In this document: positions 8,300 through 15,135 of the stretch, in pieces
How the letters are laid out: every line of letters begins with the position of its first letter
Position numbering within the stretch: the stretch's first letter is position 1
Assembly: GCA_021736445.1 (NCBI GenBank)
Contig: JAIPGA010000011.1
Location: 1-46,697, forward strand
Length of the DNA stretch: 46,697 bases
Direction: 5' to 3'
Origin: Synergistales bacterium
GTDB taxonomy: Bacteria > Synergistota > Synergistia > Synergistales > Aminiphilaceae
Translations under genes and position numbers: made by a program
Notes under the pieces: generated by a model
The model's input: only the letters and a program-made list of their open reading frames with translations
Databases searched by the model: none
Told to the model about the DNA's origin: nothing

Positions 8300-9016
8300 A
8301 TGGCCGAAGAACATACGAAACGGCTTCTGCTGATCGAGGACGACCGGGAGCTCTGCGGACTCCTGGGGGAGTACCTGGAGGGCGAAGGGTTCGCCGTGGA
8401 ATGCGTCCACGAAGGAGACGAGGGACTCCGGCGGGCCCTCGACGGCGGACATCACCTGGTGGTCCTGGATCTGATGCTCCCCGGCCTGCCGGGGCTGGAC
8501 CTCCTCCGGTCCCTGCGGGGCCGGTCCTCCATCCCCGTCCTGATCCTCACCGCCAGGGGCGACGACGTGGACCGCATCCTCGGCCTGGAGCTCGGCGCCG
8601 ACGACTATCTCCCCAAACCCTGCAATCCCCGGGAACTGGCCGCCAGGATCCGCTCCATCCTCCGTCGCACCCTCCCCACCGAAGGCCGGCAGGCCCGGAT
8701 CGGGGGCGACCTGACGCTCTCCAGCGGGGCCTATACCGCCTGGCTGGGGGAGCGGCAGCTGGAGCTCACCACTACGGAGTTCAAGATTCTGGAGGTGCTC
8801 TTCAACCAGGCCGGAGGTGTCTGCAGCCGACAGGCTCTGAGCAGAAACGCCATGGGACGTCCCCTTACCCCCTTCGACCGGACCATCGACGTCCATGTGA
8901 GCAATCTGCGCAAGAAACTCGGCCCCCATCCCGACGGTACGGAGCGGATCCGGACCATCCGGGGGGAGGGGTACATGTACACCTTCCCGCACAGGGGCGA
9001 AGACCCTCATGATTAG
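8300..9016 (+). CDS. cpxR: OmpR-family response regulator, CpxR-like
   Basis: A 238-residue two-domain regulator. The receiver domain has the acidic pocket EDD (13-15), phospho-acceptor Asp57 in VVLDLMLPG and the conserved Lys in ADDYLPKP. The C-terminal winged helix has LTTTEFKILEVL and the stretch GRPLTPFDRTIDVHVSNLRK. That last stretch and LTARGDDVDRILGLELGADD are strikingly close to what I remember of enterobacterial CpxR. ATG at 8300 is the only sensible start after the promoter at 8232-8260. It overlaps the kinase by 8 bases. An exact CpxR-type box lies in front of the CpxP-like gene at 11423, a likely target. Confidence 0.88.
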   Translation: MAEEHTKRLLLIEDDRELCGLLGEYLEGEGFAVECVHEGDEGLRRALDGGHHLVVLDLMLPGLPGLDLLRSLRGRSSIPVLILTARGDDVDRILGLELGADDYLPKPCNPRELAARIRSILRRTLPTEGRQARIGGDLTLSSGAYTAWLGERQLELTTTEFKILEVLFNQAGGVCSRQALSRNAMGRPLTPFDRTIDVHVSNLRKKLGPHPDGTERIRTIRGEGYMYTFPHRGEDPHD

Positions 9017-10400
9017 CCTTCGCTCCGGCCTCTTCCGCCGGATCCTGTTCTGGTTTCTCATCGCCATGCTGGTAGCCGGGCTCGGCGGCACGGCGGTGAC
9101 CATCCTGCTCACCCGGGAGGGCCTCCTCTTCTCGGGACGCAAGGAGCTCCTCCGCCACGCCGTGGCCACGCAGGGAGAGCGGGCGGCGGCGCTCTACGAA
9201 GAAGAGGGACGTCGAGGCCTCCGCGATTTCGCCCACAGGCTGCGACAGGAGACGGAACTCCATCTCATTCTCCTGGGGAACGAGGGAATCCCCCTCACCC
9301 CAGGCGGTCAGTCACCGATGTTTTCCAGGATGGTGGAGCGGATGCGGCGCAGCGACGAAAACTTCGCCATCGACCGCGGCATGCCCACGGCGAAGGCCGC
9401 CGTCACCGGGCCTTCGGGGGAAACCTACCTCGCCGTAGGCTTTCTCCGTCCCCCGCCTGAGGGGGCGCCACCCCGCACCGCGCTCCCCCTTCTCTGGTGG
9501 TTCGGCCTCATTGTGGCGGCGGGCACACTCTTCTGTGTTCTGCTGGCGGACCATCTGGCCCGTCCCATGCGGCGGCTTCAGGAGACCTCCCTCCATCTTG
9601 CAGGCGGCGACCTCACCGCCCGGGTAGAGGGCCCGATGCTCGCCGGAAAGGACGAACTGGCAGAACTCGGCCGGAGCATGAACTACATGGCCTCCCGCAT
9701 CGAAGGGCTCGTCAATGGACAGCGCAGGCTCCTCCGTGACATCTCCCACGAGCTGCGGAGTCCTCTGGCGCGTCTCCAGGTGGCGCTGGAGCTGGCCCGG
9801 CGGGGAGGAGGAGGGCAGGCAGAGCGCCACCTGGACCGCATCGAGCTGGAATCCCGGCGTATGGAAGCACTGATCGCCCAGCTGCTGTCTCTGGTGCGTC
9901 TCCAGAACGGCCGCGAGGAGATCCACACCGAGGATGTGGATCTGGACGCCTTGCTGCGTGAGATCATCGACGACACCGCCTATGAGGAAACCGAACAGGG
10001 GAGAGAGCGCGTCGCATTCCAATCACCGGGAAGCGTGTCGGTCCGCGGCGACAGAACACTCCTGCACAGGGCCTTCGAGAACATCCTCCGCAACGCCCTG
10101 CGCCACACCGACCCCGATGCGGGGGTTGTGGCTACCCTGAAACGGGAGGGAGATCGGTGCATCGTGGGCATCCGGGATTTCGGAGAGGGTGTCCCCGAAG
10201 AAGAGCTGCAGAGCATCTTCGATCCCTTCTACCGCTCCGACAGCGCCCGCTCTCCGGGAGAGGGAGGAGCCGGCATCGGGCTGGCCATTGTCAGAGAGGG
10301 GATCGCCGCCCACGGTGGGGATGTGGAGGCACGGAACGCAGGAAAGGGCCTGGAGGTGGTGGTGCGCCTTCCCGCAAACCATAGGGAACGCCGGACATAG
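9009..10400 (+). CDS. cpxA: Sensor histidine kinase, CpxA-like
   Basis: A 463-residue inner-membrane kinase: TM1 about 9-34, an extracytoplasmic sensor region about 35-155, TM2 about 160-180, HAMP about 181-235. The HisKA domain has phospho-acceptor His247 in RDISHELRSPLARLQ, followed by an ATPase domain with N-box ENILRNALRH, G1 FGEGVP and G2 GEGGAGIGLAIV. The HisKA region resembles CpxA as I remember it. In Proteobacteria CpxA senses misfolded envelope proteins and is held down by periplasmic CpxP. A CpxP/Spy-like gene lies convergent 60 bases away, so the same logic is likely. Start ATG at 9009 overlaps the regulator gene. Confidence 0.88.
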   Translation: MISLRSGLFRRILFWFLIAMLVAGLGGTAVTILLTREGLLFSGRKELLRHAVATQGERAAALYEEEGRRGLRDFAHRLRQETELHLILLGNEGIPLTPGGQSPMFSRMVERMRRSDENFAIDRGMPTAKAAVTGPSGETYLAVGFLRPPPEGAPPRTALPLLWWFGLIVAAGTLFCVLLADHLARPMRRLQETSLHLAGGDLTARVEGPMLAGKDELAELGRSMNYMASRIEGLVNGQRRLLRDISHELRSPLARLQVALELARRGGGGQAERHLDRIELESRRMEALIAQLLSLVRLQNGREEIHTEDVDLDALLREIIDDTAYEETEQGRERVAFQSPGSVSVRGDRTLLHRAFENILRNALRHTDPDAGVVATLKREGDRCIVGIRDFGEGVPEEELQSIFDPFYRSDSARSPGEGGAGIGLAIVREGIAAHGGDVEARNAGKGLEVVVRLPANHRERRT

Positions 10401-10401
10401 C

Positions 10402-10427
10402 CGTGGGCGCCCCGGGGGGCGCCCACG
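10402..10427. terminator. Strong palindromic hairpin between convergent genes
   Basis: CGTGGGCGCCCC (10402-10413) and GGGGCGCCCACG (10416-10427) form a 12-bp stem with only two bases between the arms. There is no T-run on either side. It probably ends or blunts transcription between cpxA and the convergent cpxP-like gene. Confidence 0.5.
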
Positions 10428-10460
10428 CAGTACCATCATACCCTGTCTGCGGCTCTGTCG

Positions 10461-11423
10461 CTACCAGCTGTGTTTCCCTTGCCCCCTGCGCATCCCCTGG
10501 CCGGGGGCTGTCTCCCCGGGACCGCCATCCCGCTGCCTGGGACCGGCCTGCATCCCCGGGCCCCGGCGGTGTCCGCCCCGCAGTACCGCAAGCTTCCGCC
10601 ACTGGTCCAGAGTGAGGATCTCGGGCAGCCGCTCCCGCCACTGTCTGCCGTATTCGGTGACCGTCAACAGGGCATCGGCGTTGCCGGCGGCGAGTTCATC
10701 CAGCCTGGCCCCGCCGGTGGGATCCTGCAGCAGCGTCTGCATGGTGGCAGTGCGACGCTCCCTCAGCGCATCCACGGCCGCACCGAGATCCGCGCCGGAA
10801 CGGAGATCGGCCAGCTGTTCCTGCTGCTGCGGGGAGAGCTCCAGTGTCCCTGCCGCTTCATCCAAAGCGGTGACAAAACGGGGCGAATCGTCTCTCCTGT
10901 AGGGGTGGGAGCCGCACTGTTCCAGCAGTTCGCTCCGCCGTTCCGCCGAAAGCGAAGAGAGCATATCCCCCACCTCGGCATACCAGAGCCGCTCCCGCCG
11001 GATCATGGCGCTGCGGAGCGCCTCCCTGTCCACCTCGACACCCCGGACCATCGCCGCGTAGTCCCGTCCGGTCTGCTGCAAGAGATCGAGATGCGCCGCG
11101 GCAAAGGCACGCCGGCGGTCATCCATGGCTGCGCGCTCCTCATCGGTCAGTCCCTGGACCATACCTCCGAGGAACATGCCGCCCAGTCCGGGTCCTCCGC
11201 CGATCATCCCTGCGCCGCGCCCCGCCCGACGGATGCCCGCGGAGGATGCCGGATCGTGGCGCCATGCTCTTTCGTCGGTGTCCCGCCGCTCCTGCATGAA
11301 CCGTCCTTCACCCTTCATCCCCTGACCGGGGCCGTATGCCGAAGCCGGCAGCACCCCCGCCGCCAGCGACACCGCAAACACCGCGGCAACGCCAGCCAAA
11401 ACACCTTTTTTCAAAACCGTCAT
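10461..11423 (-). CDS. CpxP/Spy-like exported protein
   Basis: A 320-residue protein with a clear signal peptide (about 1-29: basic start, hydrophobic core, LPASA-Y). The mature part is Gly/Met/Arg-rich at first and then helical and charged. It has repeated motifs of the LTxxQ kind: LTDEERAAMDDRR, LSPQQQEQLADLR and LTLDQWRKLAVL. LTxxQ repeats define the CpxP/Spy chaperone family, but this protein is about twice the usual length and could contain two units. ATG at 11423 is set by GGGAGG 9 bases upstream; the frame runs to 11489. It faces the CpxRA-like operon and has a CpxR box upstream, which supports a role in envelope-stress feedback. The family call is by motif and context, not alignment. 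Confidence 0.65.
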   Translation of the reverse strand: MTVLKKGVLAGVAAVFAVSLAAGVLPASAYGPGQGMKGEGRFMQERRDTDERAWRHDPASSAGIRRAGRGAGMIGGGPGLGGMFLGGMVQGLTDEERAAMDDRRRAFAAAHLDLLQQTGRDYAAMVRGVEVDREALRSAMIRRERLWYAEVGDMLSSLSAERRSELLEQCGSHPYRRDDSPRFVTALDEAAGTLELSPQQQEQLADLRSGADLGAAVDALRERRTATMQTLLQDPTGGARLDELAAGNADALLTVTEYGRQWRERLPEILTLDQWRKLAVLRGGHRRGPGMQAGPRQRDGGPGETAPGQGMRRGQGKHSW

Positions 11424-11527
11424 CGCAATCAACCTCCCTCTGGATTCCAGTCGGAGCGCGCGTTTCCCGCCGCTCCGCCGACGATGCATATCCTACACCG
11501 GGCTGCGTTAAGGTGCGGTCAACCTCT

Positions 11528-11541
11528 GTAAAGGTATGTAA
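11528..11541. promoter_or_regulatory. CpxR-type binding box
   Basis: GTAAA-GGTAT-GTAA is an exact fit to the GTAAA(N5)GTAA consensus known for CpxR. Read on the minus strand it ends 5 bases before a TTGACC hexamer (11522-11517), which could be the -35 of the cpxP-like gene; a TAGGAT (11495-11490) is a poorly spaced -10 candidate, as expected of an activator-dependent promoter. It also lies 42 bases upstream of the -35 of the divergent rpiR-family gene. Confidence 0.6.
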
Positions 11542-11583
11542 GGTCCTCTCCGCCAAGGCGATCGCGGGGCTCCGCATAGCCAT

Positions 11584-11612
11584 TTGACAATACCGGGAAT
11601 GAAGGCTATACT
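11584..11612 (+). promoter_or_regulatory. Strong sigma70 promoter of the RpiR-family regulator
   Basis: TTGACA (11584-11589), exactly 17 bases, then TATACT (11607-11612): 6 of 6 and 5 of 6 matches to consensus. Confidence 0.85.
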
Positions 11613-11620
11613 TTCCCCGT

Positions 11621-11636
11621 TGCAGGATTTCCTGCA
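11621..11636. promoter_or_regulatory. Perfect inverted repeat at the transcription start, probable operator
   Basis: TGCAGGA-TT-TCCTGCA is a 16-base perfect dyad centred about 10 bases after the predicted transcription start. A repressor bound here would block the promoter at 11584-11612; autoregulation by the RpiR-family protein is the simplest guess. Confidence 0.5.
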
Positions 11637-11677
11637 TGATGACCACAGTGATGTAACCTTACTTGCTTGGAGGAGCC

Positions 11678-12532
11678 ATGATCCGACAGCGGATACACGA
11701 CCGATTCAAGGAGCTCTCCGCAGGGCAGACACGCATCGCACGCTTCCTGCTGAGCAAGCCGAGGGAGGCGGCCTTCCTCACGGCCTCCGCACTGGGGAAC
11801 CGTACGGACGTCAGCGAATCCACAGTGGTGCGCTTCGCCACGCTTCTCGGCTACTCCGGCTATCCGGAGCTGCGGCGGGCGGTGCAGGAGGAGCTGAAAA
11901 ACCAGCTGTCCACGGCGGAGCGGCTCCAGAGCTTTCAGGAAGAGACACAGCTGCCGGAGCAGGAACTGGCCTCCTACACGATGCATATGGATCACAGCTG
12001 CCTCGGCGAGGCCACCTCACACGTCAGCCAGCACGAACTCAGCGCCTTCGCGGAAGCCCTGGCCGAGGCGGAACAGATTCTCGTCGTCGGTCGGCGGAGC
12101 GCCAAATCCCTGGCTGTCTACCTTTCCTACTATCTCTCCTGGCTCCACGAACAGGTGGAGCTGCTGGAAGGGGAATTCCACTGCGAGAGGTTCCTCATGC
12201 GCCCGAAGGGATGGTTCGTCGTGGGGCTCAGTTTCCCCCGGTACACGGCGGAAACCGTCGCGATCCTCCAGCAGGCGAAGGAACAGGGTCTCACCACCGG
12301 GGCCATCACCGATAGCGTGGCCAGCCCCGTCGCCGAAAGCACCGATCTGATCCTTACGGCCCCCTACAGTCCGGTTTCGTTCATCGACTCCTTCACGACC
12401 CCCATGAGTGTGCTCAACGCCCTTCTGCTGGAGGTGGCGGGGCGGGTCGGCCACGACAGGGTGGAAAAGCGCCTGGAACACTTCGAGGAGCTCTGGGCCG
12501 GACAGGGTATCTACCTACGGCAGAAACGCTAA
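11678..12532 (+). CDS. RpiR/MurR-family transcriptional regulator (HTH plus SIS domain)
   Basis: A 284-residue regulator. The N-terminal HTH_6 domain (about 1-80) contains TASALGNRTDVSESTVVRFA and the family's GYSGYPELR segment. The C-terminal SIS domain (about 125-255) begins AEQILVVGRRSAKSLAVYLSYYL. Usually SIS domains sense phosphosugars, but many RpiR proteins control amino-acid catabolism. ATG at 11678 follows TTGGAGGAGCC; TTG at 11663 is in frame but overlaps that site. It sits 47 bases ahead of the aminotransferase gene and has its own strong promoter with an operator-like dyad, so it probably controls the catabolic island that follows. Confidence 0.85.
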   Translation: MIRQRIHDRFKELSAGQTRIARFLLSKPREAAFLTASALGNRTDVSESTVVRFATLLGYSGYPELRRAVQEELKNQLSTAERLQSFQEETQLPEQELASYTMHMDHSCLGEATSHVSQHELSAFAEALAEAEQILVVGRRSAKSLAVYLSYYLSWLHEQVELLEGEFHCERFLMRPKGWFVVGLSFPRYTAETVAILQQAKEQGLTTGAITDSVASPVAESTDLILTAPYSPVSFIDSFTTPMSVLNALLLEVAGRVGHDRVEKRLEHFEELWAGQGIYLRQKR

Positions 12533-12579
12533 AGGAGAAGCGGTGAAACCCAAACATTTGCAGAAAGGTGTTGGCACAC

Positions 12580-13923
12580 ATGTCACAGGAGGGCAAGGTC
12601 TTTCCCCGATCCTTCGCGCGCGCCATGCCCACGGCGGTCCGGGCGGAGGGCATCTACATCGAGGATGAGGAAGGAAAGCGCTACATCGACGGCTGCAGCG
12701 GCGCGCTGATCTCCAATCTGGGACACGGCGTTCCCGAGATTGTGGAGGCCCTGCAGCAGCAGCTCCAGACGCTCACCTTCGCGCATCCTTCGCGTTGGCG
12801 GAACAAGGCCGCAATGGAGGCGGCAGAGGAGGTGGCCTCCATCACACCGGCGGATATGGACTACCTCTGGCTGGTCAGCGGCGGCAGCGAGGCCATCGAG
12901 TCGGCGGTGAAGCTCGCCAGGCAGTACTACGTGGAGCGCGACGGAGCGGGCAGCGCCAAGCATCTCACCCTGGCCCGGTGGAACTCCTACCACGGGAGCA
13001 CCCTGGGGACCCTGGCCGTCGGCGGGAACATGCCCCGGCGACGCCTCTTCTCCCCCATGTTCATGGAGCAGCCCAAGGTGCCGACCCACTACTGCTACCG
13101 CTGTCCCTACGGACTCACCTACCCCACCTGCGGGCTCCGCTGCGCCACGGACGTGGAACGGGCGATCAAGCGGATCGGACCGCAGTACATCGCCTCCTTC
13201 GTTGCGGAACCGGTCGTCGGTTCCTCGGTGGGGGCCCTCAATCCCCCCGAGGAGTACTGGCCGATGATCCGGGAGATCTGCAACCGGTATGACATCCTCC
13301 TGGTGGCCGACGAGATCATGACCGGCTTCGGCCGGACCGGCGAGTACTTCGCCGTCAACCACTGGGATGTGATTCCCGATATCATCGCCGTGGCCAAGGG
13401 AATGGCGGCGGGCTATGTCCCCACCGGAGGCATCATCGTCCGCGAGGCCATCGCGGACGCCATCCGGGAAGGGAGCGGGGCATTCACGCACGGCCACACC
13501 TACAACGGCAACCCCCTGAGCGGTACCGCCGTGGCGGCGGTGGTGCGCTACATCAAGGAGCACAAACTGGTGGCAAACGCCAGGAGTATGGGCGACCTCC
13601 TGGGCTCCAGAATGGAGCGTCTCCGCGACCACCCGCTGGTGGGCGACGTCCGCGGCCTCGGACTGATGCGCGGCGTCGAGCTGGTGGCCGACAAGGAAAC
13701 CGGAGAACCCTTCCCGGCTTCCCGCAAGGCCACCTGGGTGGCCGCACGGACCTGCGCCGAACGGGGGCTGATGATCTATCCCGGCAGCGGCATGGTGGAT
13801 GGTGTCGCAGGGGACCAATTCATGATCGCGCCGCCGCTGGTGGTCACCGAAGAGGAGATCAACGAGATCATGAACCGGCTCGAGGAAGGCCTCGACGCGG
13901 CACGGCACGAACTCCACCGCTAG
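12580..13923 (+). CDS. Class III (omega/beta) aminotransferase, PLP-dependent
   Basis: A 447-residue fold-type I enzyme. The PLP lysine is in DIIAVAKGMAAGYVPTGG (Lys about 273), with the conserved ADEIMTGFGRTG (Asp about 244) and the phosphate-binding GGSEAIESAVKLARQ. Class III enzymes move amino groups distal to the carboxylate, such as beta-alanine, beta-aminobutyrate or omega-amino acids. Four cysteines in CYRCPYGLTYPTCGLRC suggest a structural loop seen in one branch of the family. Start: ATG at 12580; GTG at 12568 is in frame and closer to the AAAGG site, so the start is uncertain by four residues. The following TRAP transporter, CoA-transferase and thiolase suggest the product is a beta-keto acid. 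Confidence 0.85.
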   Translation: MSQEGKVFPRSFARAMPTAVRAEGIYIEDEEGKRYIDGCSGALISNLGHGVPEIVEALQQQLQTLTFAHPSRWRNKAAMEAAEEVASITPADMDYLWLVSGGSEAIESAVKLARQYYVERDGAGSAKHLTLARWNSYHGSTLGTLAVGGNMPRRRLFSPMFMEQPKVPTHYCYRCPYGLTYPTCGLRCATDVERAIKRIGPQYIASFVAEPVVGSSVGALNPPEEYWPMIREICNRYDILLVADEIMTGFGRTGEYFAVNHWDVIPDIIAVAKGMAAGYVPTGGIIVREAIADAIREGSGAFTHGHTYNGNPLSGTAVAAVVRYIKEHKLVANARSMGDLLGSRMERLRDHPLVGDVRGLGLMRGVELVADKETGEPFPASRKATWVAARTCAERGLMIYPGSGMVDGVAGDQFMIAPPLVVTEEEINEIMNRLEEGLDAARHELHR

Positions 13924-14080
13924 GAGCGCTTCGGGAACCGCGAGGACACACCATGCCAAAGGGGGTGATCGGTTCGCTCGGAGAGAGGACGTGACAACCG
14001 TCCCGAAGAGGAATGGAGAAGACGTCTGCAGGGGAAACAAATCGGCAGGAAGCAACAGAGGAAAGGGGAGTTGAACAGTA

Positions 14081-15031
14081 ATGAAACGGTTGATGATTCT
14101 TGGAACAGTAGCGGCGGTGTTGACCTTTGCCTCCGTGGCCTTTGCCACGACCTTTATCACCATCGGTTCCGGCGGGGTGGGCGGTACCTACTATCCGCTC
14201 GGTGGTTCGATGGCCGAGGTATTGAGCAACGCCGATATCGGTGTGGACGCCACATCGCGCACCACGGCGGCGTCGAAGGAGAACTCCCGGCTGGTGGCCA
14301 CCGACAGGGCCCAGCTCGGCATGGCCATGGGCAGCACGCTCTACCAGGCCTACAAAGGCACCGGCCCATTCAATCAGGCCCTGCCGCTGCGGATTCTCTT
14401 CAACATGTATCCCGCCCCCCAGCACATCCTCACCGTCAAGGGCAGCGGGATCGAGACCTTCGAGGACCTCAGGGGCAAGGACGTTTCCATCGGCGCCCCG
14501 GGCAGCGGCAACCAGGTGCTGACCCACATGATCCTCGACGCCGCGGGGATGGATCCCAAGGAGGACTTCAACGCAGCGCAGCTCACCCAGCCCGAGGCCG
14601 TCATGGCGCTGAAAGACGGCAACGTGGACGCCGTTTTCTGGAACTTCTCCGCACCGGGCTCGGCCGTCATGGATGTGGCCTCGGTCCGCAAGATCAAGTT
14701 CATCGATCTGCCCAGCGCCCTCGTGGACAAGATCGTGGAAACCAACCCCTTCCTGATGCCCTACACCATCACCCCGGACACCTATCCCGGCATGGAGGCC
14801 CCGGCCAAGACCATCGCCGACGGCAACTACATGATCGTCAACAAGGATATGGACAAGGACATGGCCTACAACCTGACCAAGGTGCTCATCGAAAACAGGG
14901 ACAAGTTCATGGACGTCACCCAGCAGGCCAAGCACTTCGTGCCCGAGGAAGCCAGTAAGGGCATCATCCCCTTCCACCCCGGCGCGGCCAAGTACTTCGA
15001 CGAGCAGGGCTACCCCTGCCCCACGAAATAG
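14081..15031 (+). CDS. TAXI-family TRAP transporter substrate-binding protein
   Basis: A 316-residue exported protein with a signal peptide (about 1-22, ending SVAFA). The family hallmark follows: FITIGSGGVGGTYYPLGG, then TTAASKENSRLVATDRAQLGMAM and VSIGAPGSGNQVLTHMIL. TAXI proteins deliver ligands such as glutamate or other small carboxylates to fused TRAP permeases. ATG at 14081 follows GGAAAGGGGAG. It is separated from the permease by an intrinsic terminator, which should make the binding protein more abundant than the permease. A 157-base gap precedes it; I see no clear promoter there. Confidence 0.92.
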   Translation: MKRLMILGTVAAVLTFASVAFATTFITIGSGGVGGTYYPLGGSMAEVLSNADIGVDATSRTTAASKENSRLVATDRAQLGMAMGSTLYQAYKGTGPFNQALPLRILFNMYPAPQHILTVKGSGIETFEDLRGKDVSIGAPGSGNQVLTHMILDAAGMDPKEDFNAAQLTQPEAVMALKDGNVDAVFWNFSAPGSAVMDVASVRKIKFIDLPSALVDKIVETNPFLMPYTITPDTYPGMEAPAKTIADGNYMIVNKDMDKDMAYNLTKVLIENRDKFMDVTQQAKHFVPEEASKGIIPFHPGAAKYFDEQGYPCPTK

Positions 15032-15057
15032 CTGATTCGGCAGAATGCAGCACTGAA

Positions 15058-15086
15058 GCGGGGGCTCGCGCAGCCCCCGCTTTTTT
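15058..15086 (+). terminator. Intrinsic terminator inside the TRAP operon
   Basis: GCGGGGGCT (15058-15066) pairs with AGCCCCCGC (15072-15080) around a CGCGC loop, followed by TTTTTT (15081-15086). It lies between the binding-protein and permease genes, so partial read-through would set their ratio. Confidence 0.88.
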
Positions 15087-15135
15087 CCTCAGGCCAACGG
15101 AACAGGTGAGGTTGCATAACAAGGAGTGAGACGGA

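Noticed and set aside
12543-12668. Short GTG-initiated frame (42 residues) after AAAGGAGAAGC, overlapping the aminotransferase start
   Set aside because: The ribosome-binding site is good, but the peptide is Gly/His-rich antisense-like sequence in another frame. I also considered a frameshifted aminotransferase N-terminus, but the aminotransferase is complete from 12580.
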